Source: Lepisosteus oculatus
Taxonomy: Eukaryota > Chordata > Actinopteri > Semionotiformes > Lepisosteidae
DNA: 64,000 nucleotides
Assembly: GCF_040954835.1 (NCBI RefSeq)
Contig: NC_090698.1
Coordinates: 46,820,284-46,884,283 of the forward strand
Direction: 5' to 3'
Made by a program: the position numbers and the translations under genes. Below the pieces are notes generated by a model. It made no database searches, was not told the DNA's origin, and was given only the letters and a program-made list of their open reading frames with translations. Each line of letters starts with the position of its first letter. Within the stretch, counting starts at the first letter, position 1. Below are positions 24,150 to 36,461 of the stretch, in pieces.

Positions 24150-24858
24150 AAAATATGGCATACGTCAGTACTGCCTATTTTTTACACATACAATGTCAGG
24201 GCAGATCTTTCCTTTCTAGATGTACGGGCATGCATTACCATGACATTGTGCGTTCCACGGTTACAACAAGATGTGATTGATGTTTTTGTTCAAGTGATAG
24301 TTACAATTATACATATAAAACAATCCTAATCCTACAAATAAATAAAGTCCTACGCCAGGACCCAAACGCAGACCTCAGCCATGTGGAGATCTATCGTCAG
24401 GATCTTGGAATAGCAATATTGACCCAACTCTGATTATCATTTTTGGCTGGTAGATATGACAACACCAGGAATGTATTGATACCATATTCCCCAGTAATGC
24501 TCCTCAGGCCTAACAAGCACACTGTTGGTCCACCTTACGACACAGACACAGAAACGGTAACAACATTATTCTTTCTGTTCACTCAGTCTCTGGTGCAGTG
24601 GCTCGGTGACAGTGCAATGCGTGGATCCAGCGATCTCATCCTGTCGCTCAGATGGCAGAGTCAGTAGTTAGTGGCACTTGTTATGGTCCCTCCCAGCAGG
24701 GTTGCAACATCTGGCAGAGTATCTCTTCTTCACCCACACCCACTCGCCAAGTATCCGGTCATGTCTTCCCTCTACTGGAGGTCTCCAAGCATCCGGCACC
24801 TGTTCACCAGCCCTGTGCACTGCTTCAGTTAACAAACCTACAATACTCTAATAGAGAG

Positions 24859-26522
24859 TTAGTAAATCCAACAGTCTGTTAGCCAAACTTGGCCCTCCAG
24901 GGAGTTTCTTTGGCTGCCTGTGATGATCTCAAATGGGCTCAGTCTCACAATTCCATTTGCTCCAGCCCGCAAACTGCACAGGACCGCAGGTAGAGCATAT
25001 ACCCACGGTGTTCCTTCGGTTGATATTTCCCTAGTTGGACTTTCAGACTGTGGGTGATGGGGGCAATGTAACTTCCACCTCACCCCTAGTGAGGCGATTA
25101 CAACCTGGCACACCTTCCCAGTGTAGTATGCCCCTAGATCAGTATCCAAGGGGCAGGGCAGTCCGCACCACAGGATCATCTTTGTCATACACCTGGGTAT
25201 CCGCCAGCATGAATTTCTGGCTACAAAATGGCATTAGGCTGTGAGGGCATGCAGGGCATCTGGTGTGCTGACGGCCCCACATCCCATCATCATGCAACCC
25301 CACATTCTTTTCACATTTTTTCTAACCACATCTATTAGAGGCCTCAACCTGAATTCTCCCTTTTCCCCAATAAAGGTTTCACAGGGGTCTCAGACTCAGA
25401 CCCAGGATTATTTAGTGTGTCATTTACACCTTACTACAGCTACTTCAGTTGGCAGCTGTAAAACTACAAATGAGATCAGAGACAAACCCAGTATTCTTAA
25501 CTGGAGTCCCTGCCTTGGTGAGAGAATCCTATTTTTCCATAGCCATCCAGAATTGTGGCCTACATGCAACAAATACATAGATTATATACATATACAGTAA
25601 CCCTTTAACATCTTTCTTTTTACAATCTTCCATCAGTGCTCTAAACTGGCTTGCTGCGCAGAGGCAGTGGAGGGGCATTTTCCGGTCGTTAGCACCTCGA
25701 ATTCTGTTGCAACAGCTCAGCCTGTTCTCTGTTCTCCCTTATGCGCCAGACCCATCAGTAAACAGTATTACATTTTCTTAAATTTTCACGGTCCCCCACC
25801 CTTTAGCTACAGCATCTAATGGTATAATAGTATCCCACCGGATGGTGCCTACCTCCATGCTCCTGCGTCAGCACAGCTGCCCAGAACCCATTTTCCACAC
25901 TTACATACAAAGGAATGGTTGGTCCATCTGAGGAAACCCCAGTCTCAGCACCTGTAAGAGAGCTTGTTTCAAATTATTACAGGCGGGTTTTGCTGCTGGA
26001 ACCAAGGCAATCCTGTCCTTGTACTGCACTTCCCCCTTAATTAGATCTGTTAAAAGTTGTGCTCACCCCGTAAAAACATTGCACCCAGGCCCTGTTAAAA
26101 TTACACAATGCTAGACACAAAAGGGCCTTATCATAACTGCTTAATATTAGACACTCTAAACCTGAAGCAACTCAGACTTGTGGGTTTCCTCGTCAGGGGA
26201 AGCACTCAGAATACCATCAACATACTGAGTGATCACAGTCAGTTGAAGCCACGTGATACCCTGTTCTGGATAGTCATTACTTGTAATGCTGCATAGCATC
26301 CCAACCCAACAGATCTGGGATAGAACCACCCACATTCGCATGATAAGAGCACGTAAATGGTAGAATCAATGTTAAAATCTGGTACTCAGCAAGTAAAACT
26401 CGCTGCCCCAATACTCCTGTGGCCTCCTTCCGTCTCCCCATATACATAACTCTATAGCACACTGTGAAGTGAGACAAGCATGACAGTAGTGCTCCAGTAT
26501 CCCATAACAGAGAAACCAACAC
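24859..26522 (-). pseudogene. pol: Retroviral pol remnant (protease, RT, integrase)
   Basis: On the minus strand, 26522-26277 shows an aspartic protease with the active-site triad as WDTGA and a later LLGWDAM flap-side motif. The stretch at about 26341-26156 shows the reverse transcriptase catalytic box as YVDG where YVDD is expected, so a catalytic aspartate is lost. The stretch at 25188-24859 shows integrase-like text (LGVRWKLHCPHHPQS and RLSPFEIITG). The RNase H region is not recognised, and frames change between blocks. It cannot make active enzymes. Confidence 0.7.
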
Positions 26523-27005
26523 ACCATTAACAGTACACTTTAGGTTTAACCCCTTCTACGCACTGGACTGGGACAGACTTAGGGAGGCTATGAGGGATTT
26601 ACAGGATCTAATCTTTAGGTAAACAGATCCCTCACAAGACTGTTTATTCTCCCCAGACAAAGCTCTTAGCTGGTTGACACATTTTTCACTGTTCTTCCCT
26701 GTCAGTTGAACCACAGGGCAGGTCCTTGCTTCCTTTATCCTACATGCACTTTCTGCACTATCTGGTTTCAAGCCATTCAAATAAATTCAACTGCTGTTTC
26801 AACTCTTAGAACTTATTGTATATAAATACAAAAACTGTTTATCTAACTCATTTAAGTCCACCTGTACTGTACTTATACGTTTCAGACACTCTTATATTTT
26901 CCAATCTCTTCAAGTTGATTTTCGTCAAGTCTCTTTAATTACGTCTCTAGCCAGTCCAGCTGGCTAAAAGCACTCGCACCGCCATTTAGTACGCACTGCG
27001 GTCTT

Positions 27006-27028
27006 TTACACACACACACACACACACG
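27006..27028. repeat. (CA)n microsatellite
   Basis: An uninterrupted CA run lies inside the antisense retroviral internal region. Confidence 0.9.
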
Positions 27029-28127
27029 TACATGCTGACACACAAATTCATAAAACACACATACAGATCAAGAATATATTTTTCTCTTCGTATTACAATG
27101 CGCTGTATTTTGTTTCACATCAACATGTATCCTTTCTCCTTTTAACAGCGTAACTTCTCATAAATTCGACATCACTTATTATCCATGTTTATTTTTTTTA
27201 CCACTGCTCAGACAGTCCTGCTCAGACCAAAAACCATCTGACAGTCTGTACCCCTTTCTCAGCATTCGATCCTCCTGCACAGGCTCTTTTCACTTTTGTT
27301 TTAACTCTTTGTAGCGAGTAAAGTATCTTTTCTTTCATTTATTTCTTTTGGGTTTTTTTTTCTCCTGTAAACACACTTTTTAGTAAACACATTCCAATTT
27401 CTCTTTCTTTTTTTCCCTCACGTATCTGCCACCACTGGTGTGGGCCGCGTACCAGGGTGGTAGCTACATCCTTGTGCTTTTGCCAATACTCATCTGCTTT
27501 CTTTACAGGTCTCTTCGCCCCAAACTCCTTCTGACAAACTCAGCTTCTTCTTGAATTTTTCTTACTTTTCCGACAACTTACACTTTTCCGATATATAATC
27601 AGACAATTACACTACTTTCTCAAACACCCAGATAGCACACATGTTCGGTTTCTTTAAGAGTTACTTTGTCATGTGTGAGGTAACAGCTCATACAGTAGGG
27701 GGATGCTTTCACTTGGAAATCCTGTGCATTCCTGCTCTTATTCAACTACGGGCGTCTGTTACCTTCAGATCTAAATGCCTCTCAGAGTCTTTAGAGCGGA
27801 CTTACACAGCACTGTTCCAGGCAAGAAACGAGACCTCGAAAACTCCCTTCCTGGATCAGTAATTCACCATCCCAGAACACCAGCATTGCTGCTTTTGCCC
27901 CGGGGTGGACTTAAGCACTGAGCTCCAGTCAGAGCTATTCTCAGATCTCAGCGTCCTTTGAACTTGCTACTTAGTGCTGTTCTCTTTTATTATGAGGTGT
28001 GTTTATGTTAGTGTTGTGCATGTGTATATGTTCACAAACAAGGAAAACACATAAAAACATACATATATATCTTCTACTTCTCTCATATTCCCTTTAAAAC
28101 ATCAAAACCCACCCTCCGCCAATCCGT

Positions 28128-28470
28128 GCACGATCAAGGCATAGCTCATCTCAGGACTCCTGAGCGCAATTAAGGCCAAACCAGTCCTGGATTATACGTG
28201 CATTTAAAGCACCACTACAGCTTCAGAACTCCTGGGCACATTTAAAGCCCAACGCAGTTCTAAGCCTCAGAACTCCTGTGCGCAATTAAGGCCAAACCAC
28301 TTCTGGATTATGTGCCTACCTTAAGGCACAACTCAGTTTTAGAACTCCTGTGCACATTTAAGGTCCAACCCAGTTCTGAGCTCTGTGGTAAAGATCCAAA
28401 CCCGTTCAAAAACTCCACACGCAATTAAGGCATACACCAGTTTCAAACGCCTCTGCACAATACTGCTGAT
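28128..28470. repeat. Degenerate tandem repeats in the retroviral leader
   Basis: Phrases such as agaactcctg, gcaattaaggccaaacca and cacatttaa recur about every 65-75 nt, at least four times. They lie between the 5' LTR and the protease remnant, in the leader/gag position. Function is unknown. Confidence 0.7.
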
Positions 28471-28723
28471 CACCGCCTGCCAGACCAAATTCTGGGCTTA
28501 CAGCAAACCACCCATTACATACACCGGTGTCTTCCCCGGGCCAGAGGTATTCAGGAACTCACGTTAACTCCATCATCTCGGGTGATTCTCGCAGGGAGCA
28601 GAGACTTCCTAATCAGTCAGACGAGAGTCTGGACTTTTTTTAAAAAGAGGAGTCCTTACCTCTTAGTAATGTGCGCGCTGACTGTCTCTCCTGCCGATGG
28701 GAAGTTCTGCGTCTTCTGGAGCA

Positions 28724-28743
28724 TCCGCCGACTACGCCAAAAT
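28724..28743 (-). promoter_or_regulatory. Putative primer binding site
   Basis: Directly after the 5' LTR (minus-strand sense) comes ATTTTGGCGTAGTCGGCGG. The TGG start and position fit a tRNA primer binding site. I could not assign the tRNA. Confidence 0.5.
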
Positions 28744-29147
28744 TGTTGTAAAAGAAAGAATAAGGTTCTGGATCCCGAGATGAAGTTAAACAGAAGAGTT
28801 TACTGCATGAAATGAACAAAAAAGCCAAAGTCATGTTTCTCGCAAGAAATAACAAAACCGAAGTATTGTTCCAAGTGCCGGTACAAACTTTTAGTTTATA
28901 TAGCCCTTCCTTGCCACTTCTGATGTCACTCGTTATTATAGTAAAGGGGGGAGGTCATGTGTTTGGCCAGTTTACAGCCTTTTGGCCAAATGGTCAGGGA
29001 TTAAGTCCCCAGAGAGTTTCCTAGCTCACATCTGGAATCCTTATCAGTTAACCCCCTTCCTGCCATAAACTCCAGCCTTAGAAGTCTAATCTTCATGCAG
29101 AAAGGACTTAAAATTAACCTCGTCTTCACATCTTGTATCCTACTTCA
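28744..29147 (-). repeat. 5' LTR of the endogenous retrovirus
   Basis: This is the 404-bp partner of 23725-24137. On the minus strand a TATA-like GGGCTATATAAAC lies in its second half, the likely core promoter. It abuts the GTAG target duplication at 29148. Confidence 0.85.
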
Positions 29148-31194
29148 GTAGGTATTGCAAGCATTCACAAAACATTCAGTTCTTGGATGTTGTTGTCCCT
29201 AGTTAAATAAATGTTATGAACACAACTCTAACGGCATCCAATAATAATAATAATTATAAGACCCAGTAGAAAAAATATATAGAATTTATGGAAGTGTTTT
29301 TAAATTCTGTTTGTGTCTTTAATGATTGGGATTAGACTCTGAATATACTGTATGTGTATGTGAAAATGTTTTTATACTGTACTTCACCAAAAATACAAAC
29401 ACCAGCAACGAAGTCCTGAGTGTGACGAGTAGTTACAAAATGTTTTATTCTTCTCTTTTTAGGAAAGTAAATTAAATCAGATCTGTTCTGTTAATTTGTA
29501 TGAATTCTTTTTTTTTACAATCCTAGGTGTTTATGCAACAGATTCTTGTGCAATTTAGTTTTAGCTGAGATCTGAGCAGCTGATTACTCTAAACACTATC
29601 CTTTCCTTTCCTATCACTATCCTGTTCCCAGGGTGGTTTTGTTGCTGGCTACACAATTGCAATTTCTGTTTCTAATTTGCTAATACTGGCACTGACATTG
29701 ATACTAACAACACATCAGTATTGTTTTTTTTAGGTGGAGCAAGTACAAGTAAAAGTATATGAATACTATGAATTACTATTCAATGCTGTGAAACAATTTA
29801 CGTCTTGGTGTCCTAAATATTTCAGAGGACTAAAATTAAAAACTTTTACCAGGACTGGTCCAGCTGGTCTCAAAATCGAGCCATGCCAGGATTCCCCAGG
29901 GTTAACTTGTGCTTGTCTGTTATTACAGGAGAAAGCATAGCTACCAGTAACAGCCCACAAGATGGGGCACATCCAGGACCACTGGAGGAGCGTGGGGATT
30001 GTTAAGAAACGCCTGCGCATGACAGGGAGGGATGAATCTGCAGAGGAGAGGGATAACGTCTCTTTTCCATCTCTGAACAGTACCCTCCATTTCACAGGTC
30101 AGATCAGCATCTCCCACACATCTGCACTGATTTTCTTTCTCACTTTCTTCCACCACTTTCTTTCAAGGTCAGGTTTTTTTCCTTCTTCTAGAGCTTTTTT
30201 ACTGATGCCCTGAGGCAGAAGCCTTTCACTGCTGTAGTCAAATCAGTGGTGACCAAACTGATCACAGAACGTTTCCCCACTCTTTTGTGACCTTTAGATG
30301 AGCTGTCCCCTGCCCTTAAAGGGGACAAATGGTCCAGAGCACCCTGGGCTGCAATGCTTCTCTAGGCCGGAGCTGGCCCTCACCCAGAGCCTTCAGTTTC
30401 TGGCCTCTGACAACTGGTAGGCATAAAGCAGTACAATCAGCATCCACCTATTCCGTTTTCTATGAATACAATTCTGACTAGTGAAAATACAGACCTTGTT
30501 GCCCATAGCTCTATACAGTTAGACCTCTTTCCTTGTCCTGGTTGATATATTTCTTTCCGTTCACTGAATTCAGGGAGAGGAAGGTTGACGGACTGACCTT
30601 CATAAGGCGTCTGTCCCAACACCACCCCGCCATCCTGATCAGCAGACTGCACAATGTTTCCCAGGTGCTCGTGCAGGAGGTGTGATCTCTCCAAAATATT
30701 AATTGTTCATTTGTATGATTGCTTTTCACCGTTTTTGTATCCATTCTGATCCATTTATAGAGAACGGTTCAAGAGAGGGGCACAGACGAGGCTCTGCAGT
30801 GCTAACAGTGGTTTGCCTTTCCCCAGGTGAAGAACTTGCGATCAGTTGTGTCTAGGATGGCAGTGATGTGTCTGGGAGACATGTTCACCTACCTGCAGCA
30901 AGGGATGGACCTGGAACTGGGCAACACAGTTAAGGTGCTGCTGCACAAAGCCGGAGAATCCAACACCTTCATCTGACAAGGTGTAGACAGCACACTGGAC
31001 TACATGGTGCAGAGCTGTACTCCTGCTCGTGCAATCAACGCACTGCTGAATGGAGGTCTGAGCTGAGGGCAGAAATATACAGAATAGAATAATACCCAAA
31101 ATCTTAGGGTCTGACTCCAGGAGCTGTGAAGGGTCATTTACGTTTCATGGAGCTTGAAATCAAAGCATGTAATAAAGAATGTTTACTTCAATGC

Positions 31195-31455
31195 TAATAT
31201 CCATTCATTTTCTAACCACTTTCTCCAATTTAGGGTCATGGGGTAGCTGGAGCCTATTTCTACAAACAGTGGGTGTAAATCAGCCCAAACCTCGGACTTG
31301 TCAGCAGTCCATCACAGGACAGACACAGACACCTGCACACTCACACCAGAAACACATGAGAACACACAAGCAGATAGCACCCCAGGTCCGAAATTGATCC
31401 CATTGGTTACTGCGTGGCAGTATTGCTAACCACTGTGCCACCATTCTGCCATACA
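31195..31455 (-). mobile_element. tRNA-derived SINE (antisense, unit 2)
   Basis: This is the unit 2 counterpart of 14112-14378, at the same position between TOG-domain exons. The A-box end reads GGCAGAATGGTGGCACAGTG on the minus strand. Confidence 0.8.
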
Positions 31456-32404
31456 ATGCTGACATACCTAACAAAAATGAAAAAACAACATGAGACAGCG
31501 AAATACAGACTTTTATAATTTAAAAAGCAACCTGGTTAAGCATTGGAAAATGAGGGTCACATGGATAGGCGACAAGCTGATATGGCTTCAATCAAACTAA
31601 CAGCTCAGTAATATACAATACACCTGAACTCCAGAGTGAGGGCGTGTATGGCACATCACCTGGCAGACCTGGTGGAGAGGATGGGTGCACGTAACCTCCC
31701 CAGGGATATCACCAACCGCATCCTGCCTGCTGCCACTCGGCTGGCACAAGACGACTCTCAGGAAACCAGGTACAACCTCGCGTTTTTCCTAGACGGGTAA
31801 GATGGTGATTTCCTTCAAGGAGCCAGCTTTGCAACTCCGTGGTGCAATGAGTCTCATGCAAAGATTTGTCATTTCAGACACTTTGGACAGCGGTTGCTGT
31901 CTTCCCTGAAGCACCGACTTTGAGCAAAAGGTACTGTCTGTGGTCTGCGGTCCTGTATTTTACAGTACAGCTCTAATTTTCAAACGGAAACATTTCATTT
32001 CCTTTAAATTGAAAATGTTGTTCTAAAATGTATAAAATCACAATCTACATTCACAAACACTTAATAGGGGACAATATACATCATTAATAGTCAGACTGTT
32101 TATTTTATTAAAGTGAATATTACATGTAGTATGTGCTCTAGAAAGTTATAGAGTATTAAATATTGTAATACATTTCTACCAATGCATTTTTTAGGTTATT
32201 TTTTTTACATTTATAGTACTAAGCACAAAAAACTAATCTGGAATATGTTTAGTACCAATGTATTTAAAGGTATCGCTCACTAATTAAAAACTACTTTATT
32301 TTTTTAAATGTCTGTTATTCATAATCAATGAATGAATTAAAGCAATTACTGAATTGTGTGAAAGATGAAAAATGAAAGTACTGTGGCAGGCCTGTTCTGG
32401 TACA

Positions 32405-32582
32405 CCCTTAATTAAATGCAGGTGGGCTGGAGCTTGAGGCTCCCAGTGATGTTGCTTGACTGATTGATGGACGTATTGTATTCTGTATGCTTCATGTACA
32501 TGATCACCCAGCCCGTCTGTCTATCCTGGTGCCAACTTCCACCTTTACCAGCTCTCCCTCCTTTGTGTCTATTAGACTTCCA
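32405..32582 (-). other. Unit 2 copy of the unrecognised minus-strand frame
   Basis: It matches 15354-15521 but has a one-base insertion near 32515 (cccgtctgtc against ccattgtc), which breaks the frame. The match ends at GACTTCC, the right edge of the segmental duplication. Confidence 0.5.
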
Positions 32583-32689
32583 AGTGGAAGAATGAATGCT
32601 GGATAACACTTATCAAACTCTTGCATTTTGCATTGAATGTACATGTATTTTATCGAATAAAGCCCAGAGTTTTAAGGTATACCTGACTG

Positions 32690-32960
32690 TTACAATAGTG
32701 TGTAACTAACTGGAACACTGCGGGACCGCTGTGTACATACGTTCACACTGTGAGAAATACTGCTCAATATGGGTTCGTGTAAACAACCCGCATATGACCA
32801 CAGGAAGTCAGAACAGCATTGAAACAAACACAAAGTAGTCTCCAGTTATCTAGCCTGTAAGCAGGGAATAAAGCTTTGATTGATTTCTGAAACCCTTTCT
32901 TTATGTCCTGTTTTCATTCAGGCAAAGGTCAACTATATACTGTACACAATACTGCTGACA
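32690..32960 (-). repeat. Fragment of the palindromic element A arm
   Basis: The sequence is the reverse complement of about 50510-50760. Shared landmarks include gcagtatttctc, the run gacataaagaaagggtttcag and the text around gtgtgtaca. It is an isolated piece just outside the segmental duplication. Confidence 0.75.
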
Positions 32961-34079
32961 GACAGGCACAGCCTTGTGTTGTGAATCTCTTTTTTTTCTT
33001 GGTTTTATTTAATGTGGCACTATGCAGTGGGATGCTGTTCATAAGCCAATAGCATTTAAACCACAATACCCATAATGCTGCAACTAAGTGTTTTACACAC
33101 GAGGCAAGTCCTCTGACCTTTCCCAGCCTTGCTTTGGGTTGTGAAAGTTTTTCATTTTTTTAATGAATCGACACTTGACACATGCCTCCAATGTAATGAA
33201 TCTTTATTACTTTTTCTTATAAAAAAATCAATTTAAACTCTCTAGTTATTTTTAAACTTCTTATTGAAACAGTTGCAGGGTTGCTGTTTCTCTTCCATAT
33301 TGGCAAACATGGAAAAAACTAAAATATAACCCTAATTTAAATGTAAAGTTTTTTTTTTTCATTTTAACACAACAGAAGTCTTAACATCTGAGGAAAAAAT
33401 GAAGACATCATAACGTAGGAGAAGTCCTCATTGGTTGCAAAAATGATAAATTTTAATGAAACATTTTAAAAATATAATGAAACAAATTAAATATTGCTAT
33501 TTCTCATGGCCTTAAAAACAGCCACACACAAAAAAAAAACCCTTTTCAAGCTACGCTGCGTGTAAGTTCAAAACATCTACTGCTAATCCATGGAACGAAT
33601 GAAAATATGTAGACCTATGTTTGTTTACATGGTCTGAGTAACAAGCAAAACAATTTTTGGAATTTCATAAATCCCAGTCAGACCGATATTTTAGGTCTCA
33701 AAAAGAGGACATACTAAATGTCACACCCCACACTCTCCCTCGCAAAGGCCATTACATTCCCAAACCCACTGTTTCACAATCTCATTCCTAATTAAACCAT
33801 TCACATTCCCACATGCACTAGGTTCCATAAATTCTCACTCCCAGACCAATTATCCAACCACGTCCCTTTCCCCTTAGTATTTAATGTTCCCTCACGCCAA
33901 TTTATGCTCCCTATTGAGAAGCTTCCTGCAGAATTCTCTTGTGTGTAGGCCAGAAGAAAGGAATTGCAGTTGGGTTTTTGCCTGTGGAGTGCTCTTTGTC
34001 TTGGATCTTTTGGACTTTGGGGTCTTCTTGCGTTTGGATTGGGGTGGACCCCTCGGAGAGCCGGCCTGGAGGCCTCCTC
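32961..34079. other. AT-rich intergenic stretch and possible LINE 5' region
   Basis: No gene was seen in 32961-33860. From about 33880 the composition shifts (gaattgcagttgggtttttg, tcggcctggggaggc), which may be the 5' untranslated part of the Tx1-like LINE. Confidence 0.4.
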
Positions 34080-34083
34080 CAGG

Positions 34084-35101
34084 ATGGCGGAAGGGGTTGA
34101 CTCCTATGATCGGCCTGGGGAGGCTCCCAGGCTGAAATGGACTTTTTGGTTCTGCTGGATGCATGAGGGAGAACCACCGGGATGGTGTGAGTTCGAAGAT
34201 TGTTTTGTTTGAGGTTTTGGGCCTTACGTCCAGTGATGTGTGGTGTGTGCAAGGGAATAGACCCTTGAAGTATATTGATGTTTCTTTGAGAAATGAAGAG
34301 ATGTATAAGAGGGCGTCTGTTAGTTACGGACAAGAAAAAAGAGAATTGTTTGAGAGACTATAAGGTGTTGGGTTGCTACAACGACAATTTTCCTGTGGTG
34401 ATAGTGCATTTATATGACCCCTTTATTGGGGATGATGATGTAACGGCTTTCCTCTTACTACATGTCTTAGTCATGGGTCAGCCAGAGAAAATTATGGATA
34501 GCTGTAATATCTGGCCTGGGAAAAGAAAGTACAGAGTGCTACTTCGATCTGATGCACGGTTCCAGCAGGGGCTTTTATTTGATCAAAATCAGCCCCAGTT
34601 CTGTAGGAGTTGTTGTAACTTTGGACACCATGTGGCCGAGTGTAGGGAGAATGTGTGTACGATATGTGATGAGACCGGGCATGTTGCGAGGGAATGTCGA
34701 AAGAAGGTGTGCACTTTGTGGCGTGGAAGGACACTTGTTCAAGGGCTGCAAGTGGAGAAACATACAAATGGCACGGGAATATGACCAAGGCACACTTGGA
34801 CGGAGAGGAGGAGGAGGAGGCTAGGCCGGAAGTGGGTGTGGCTCCAGTTAATGAGGGAGCACAAGAGGTTGAGCTTCAGTAGGAAGCAGGACACGGTCCA
34901 GCTGGTCACGATATGAACGACGAAAACATTACAGTGCTGGAAACGGCAGAAAGCGAGCAGGAACCTGGGAAAGTGATAGCTAAAAGACGAAGGAAAGAGG
35001 ATGAGGGTGATTCCAGTGCGAAAGAGGAGACGAAGGTGAGGGAGGAACCAGTGGAAGAGGGCCAGGACGAGGATCAAAAAATACCAGGAATGGAGGTCTA
35101 A
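34084..35101 (+). pseudogene. Tx1-like ORF1 remnant with zinc knuckles
   Basis: A start-like ATGGCGGAAGGGGTTGAC at 34084 opens a frame that soon breaks. A CCHC array follows at 34590-34740 (CRSCCNFGHHVAEC, CTICDETGHVAREC and a third, degraded knuckle), then an acidic Glu/Lys-rich tail to about 35100. ORF1 proteins bind the element RNA. At least two frameshifts separate the blocks. Confidence 0.7.
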
Positions 35102-35339
35102 GCAGAAGAATCAGGTGACCCTGTTGAGGAGGAATCTCCAGCTTCGGCCAGGAGGAGGGAGAAAACTTACCTGAGGTTCCAGTCAATTGCCCTGGAGATC
35201 GACACAATGTCCAGGGAAGACAGTTCGCGCCACCTTTATGTGGGATGGTACTCACCTGTGACGGATATTTCAGAGGATTCCGGCTCTGACCAGTCAGATG
35301 GCATGGAGAAAGAGACAGGGCTGGAACCACCATAAGTCT

Positions 35340-36072
35340 CCATATCTGTATGGTCAATGCAAGAGGACTGAAAGACAGAATAAAGAGGACTGCAGTTTTT
35401 GAAACTTTGAGGAAGCACAGGTTTGATGTGTGTTTCCTACAAGAAGTTCATTTAGCTGGGTAATATAATATCCACAGGTTCGTGAAGAATTGGGGTAGTC
35501 TGAAGTCACGGTGGAGTGTGGGGGGAGTGCATTCAGCAGGGGTTGAAATTGTGTCTGGGAGCATGATGGTGGAGGAAACAGAGTATTTTGTGGTAAGTCC
35601 AGGAAGGGTGATTGTGGTGGATGGATTGTGGGCGGGCACCAAAGTCCGTTTGATATGTGTGTACACATCAGCACAGCGCAGTGCACGGAGGGGTTGCTTT
35701 GCTGACCTAGCACCTGGGTGCACTACAAACAGGTGGGTCTTTTTTGGGGGGGATTTTAACGAAGACATTTTGGCATGGACAACAGGGGCAACCAAGATTA
35801 ATCAGCTGTTGCGTGACTTTGCACTAAAAGATAGTTTTAAAGGCTTCTTCTCAAACTTTCCGGTCACATGGCAAAATACTAGGGGAGTGGGGAAAAGATT
35901 GGATTATATGTTTGTATCCTCAATCATTTCAATCCAAAGTGTCACAGTGACTCCGACATGGTTCTCGGAAATTAAATACAGATGTTCTGCAGGAACACGA
36001 TTACATCCAGCTGATCAGAGACAAACTGCAATTATGGGTAGCCCAGAAAAGCAGCTGGCCAGCTTTAATTGA
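35340..36072 (+). pseudogene. Tx1-like ORF2 endonuclease domain remnant
   Basis: The AP-endonuclease fold is recognised from RFDVCFLQEVHLA-like text near 35424, FFGGDFNEDI at about 35740 (the GDFN active-site motif) and KRLDYMFVSS at about 35900 (the RxDYxF motif). The nicking domain precedes the reverse transcriptase in ORF2. Stops before 35480 and a frame loss near 36070 kill the frame. Confidence 0.75.
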
Positions 36073-36461
36073 ATGGTGTGAAACGAAGGCTTAAAAGGAT
36101 CTCTCAGCAATATTGCACGCTGAGAGCACGTAGAAAGAACATGGAGGTGTGGCGATTACAGAAGGAACTACAAAAGATTTATGAGCAAGGGAATTGTGGT
36201 CTGGTTTTTGATGTTTAAAGAGCTCAAGAGATGAGGGTTCAACTGAAGGAGATACACGTAAGGAGGGCACTAGACTTTTTGTTTCGTTTGGGTGACCGTG
36301 TAATGGAGCAATCAGAGGATGTGTCAGGCCAGCTCTTCAGGTCCGTGAGGGCAAAATAAGTAAAGAGAAACTCTGAAGGTATTAGAGTGGGCTCTGATAA
36401 GGTGGTGCGGTCACCAGAAGGAACTGTAGAAGCTGCCTCGAGACATTTTGGGGCATGCTTC

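Larger units (their letters stand above)
23725..29147 (-). mobile_element. Endogenous retrovirus with both LTRs (5.4 kb, antisense)
   Basis: The element is bounded by TG..CA LTRs and a 4-bp duplication GTAG (23721-23724 and 29148-29151). The unoccupied site survives at about 12045 in unit 1 (ctaggtaggtattgc). Transcription would run right to left: 5' LTR 28744-29147, leader, protease, reverse transcriptase remnant, integrase remnant, polypurine tract, 3' LTR 23725-24137. Most of gag, much of pol and any env are missing or unreadable. The 4-bp duplication fits gamma- or epsilon-like retroviruses. It inserted after the segmental duplication. Confidence 0.85.
17166..31923 (+). pseudogene. TOGARAM2: TOGARAM2-like pseudogene (unit 2)
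   Basis: Only remnants match the intact gene. The exon at 17940-18089 matches exon 4 and is open. A fragment at 19153-19198 matches the end of exon 9. Later remnants are about 29929-30097, 30301-30419, 30574-30679, 30827-31062, 31621-31769 and 31878-31923. Exons 1-3 and the promoter region are deleted. The exon at 30301 has a 5-nt net deletion (frameshift). In the exon at 30827, CGA has become TGA at 30974-30976, and its donor GT has become CT at 31063. The acceptor before 31621 is deleted. The exon near 29929 has gained an in-frame stop. Two retroviral insertions split the copy. Confidence 0.85.
15600..32590. repeat. Segmental duplication, unit 2
   Basis: This is the second copy of 723-15599. 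The match is interrupted by insertions at 17331-17808 (solo LTR), 19209-23371 (retroviral fragment) and 23725-29147 (full endogenous retrovirus). It also has a deletion covering the counterpart of 2260-6235. The match ends at about 32582 (GACTTCC) and unrelated sequence follows. Confidence 0.85.
34080..36461 (+). mobile_element. Tx1-like LINE, left part (ORF1 and endonuclease)
   Basis: The left half of a non-LTR retrotransposon carries a zinc-knuckle ORF1 remnant and then an AP-endonuclease domain. It is interrupted at 36461 by an LTR element and resumes at 43556. CCHC-type ORF1 plus endonuclease-reverse transcriptase ORF2 fits the Tx1/L1 branch. Confidence 0.75.

Noticed and set aside
27006..28740. 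Possible CRISPR-like spaced repeats in 28128-28470
   Set aside because: The repeats are degenerate, lack uniform spacers, and lie in a retroviral leader in a vertebrate genome.
34163..34784. Host CCHC zinc-finger gene
   Set aside because: The knuckles are followed by AP-endonuclease and reverse transcriptase motifs in the right order, so it is LINE ORF1.
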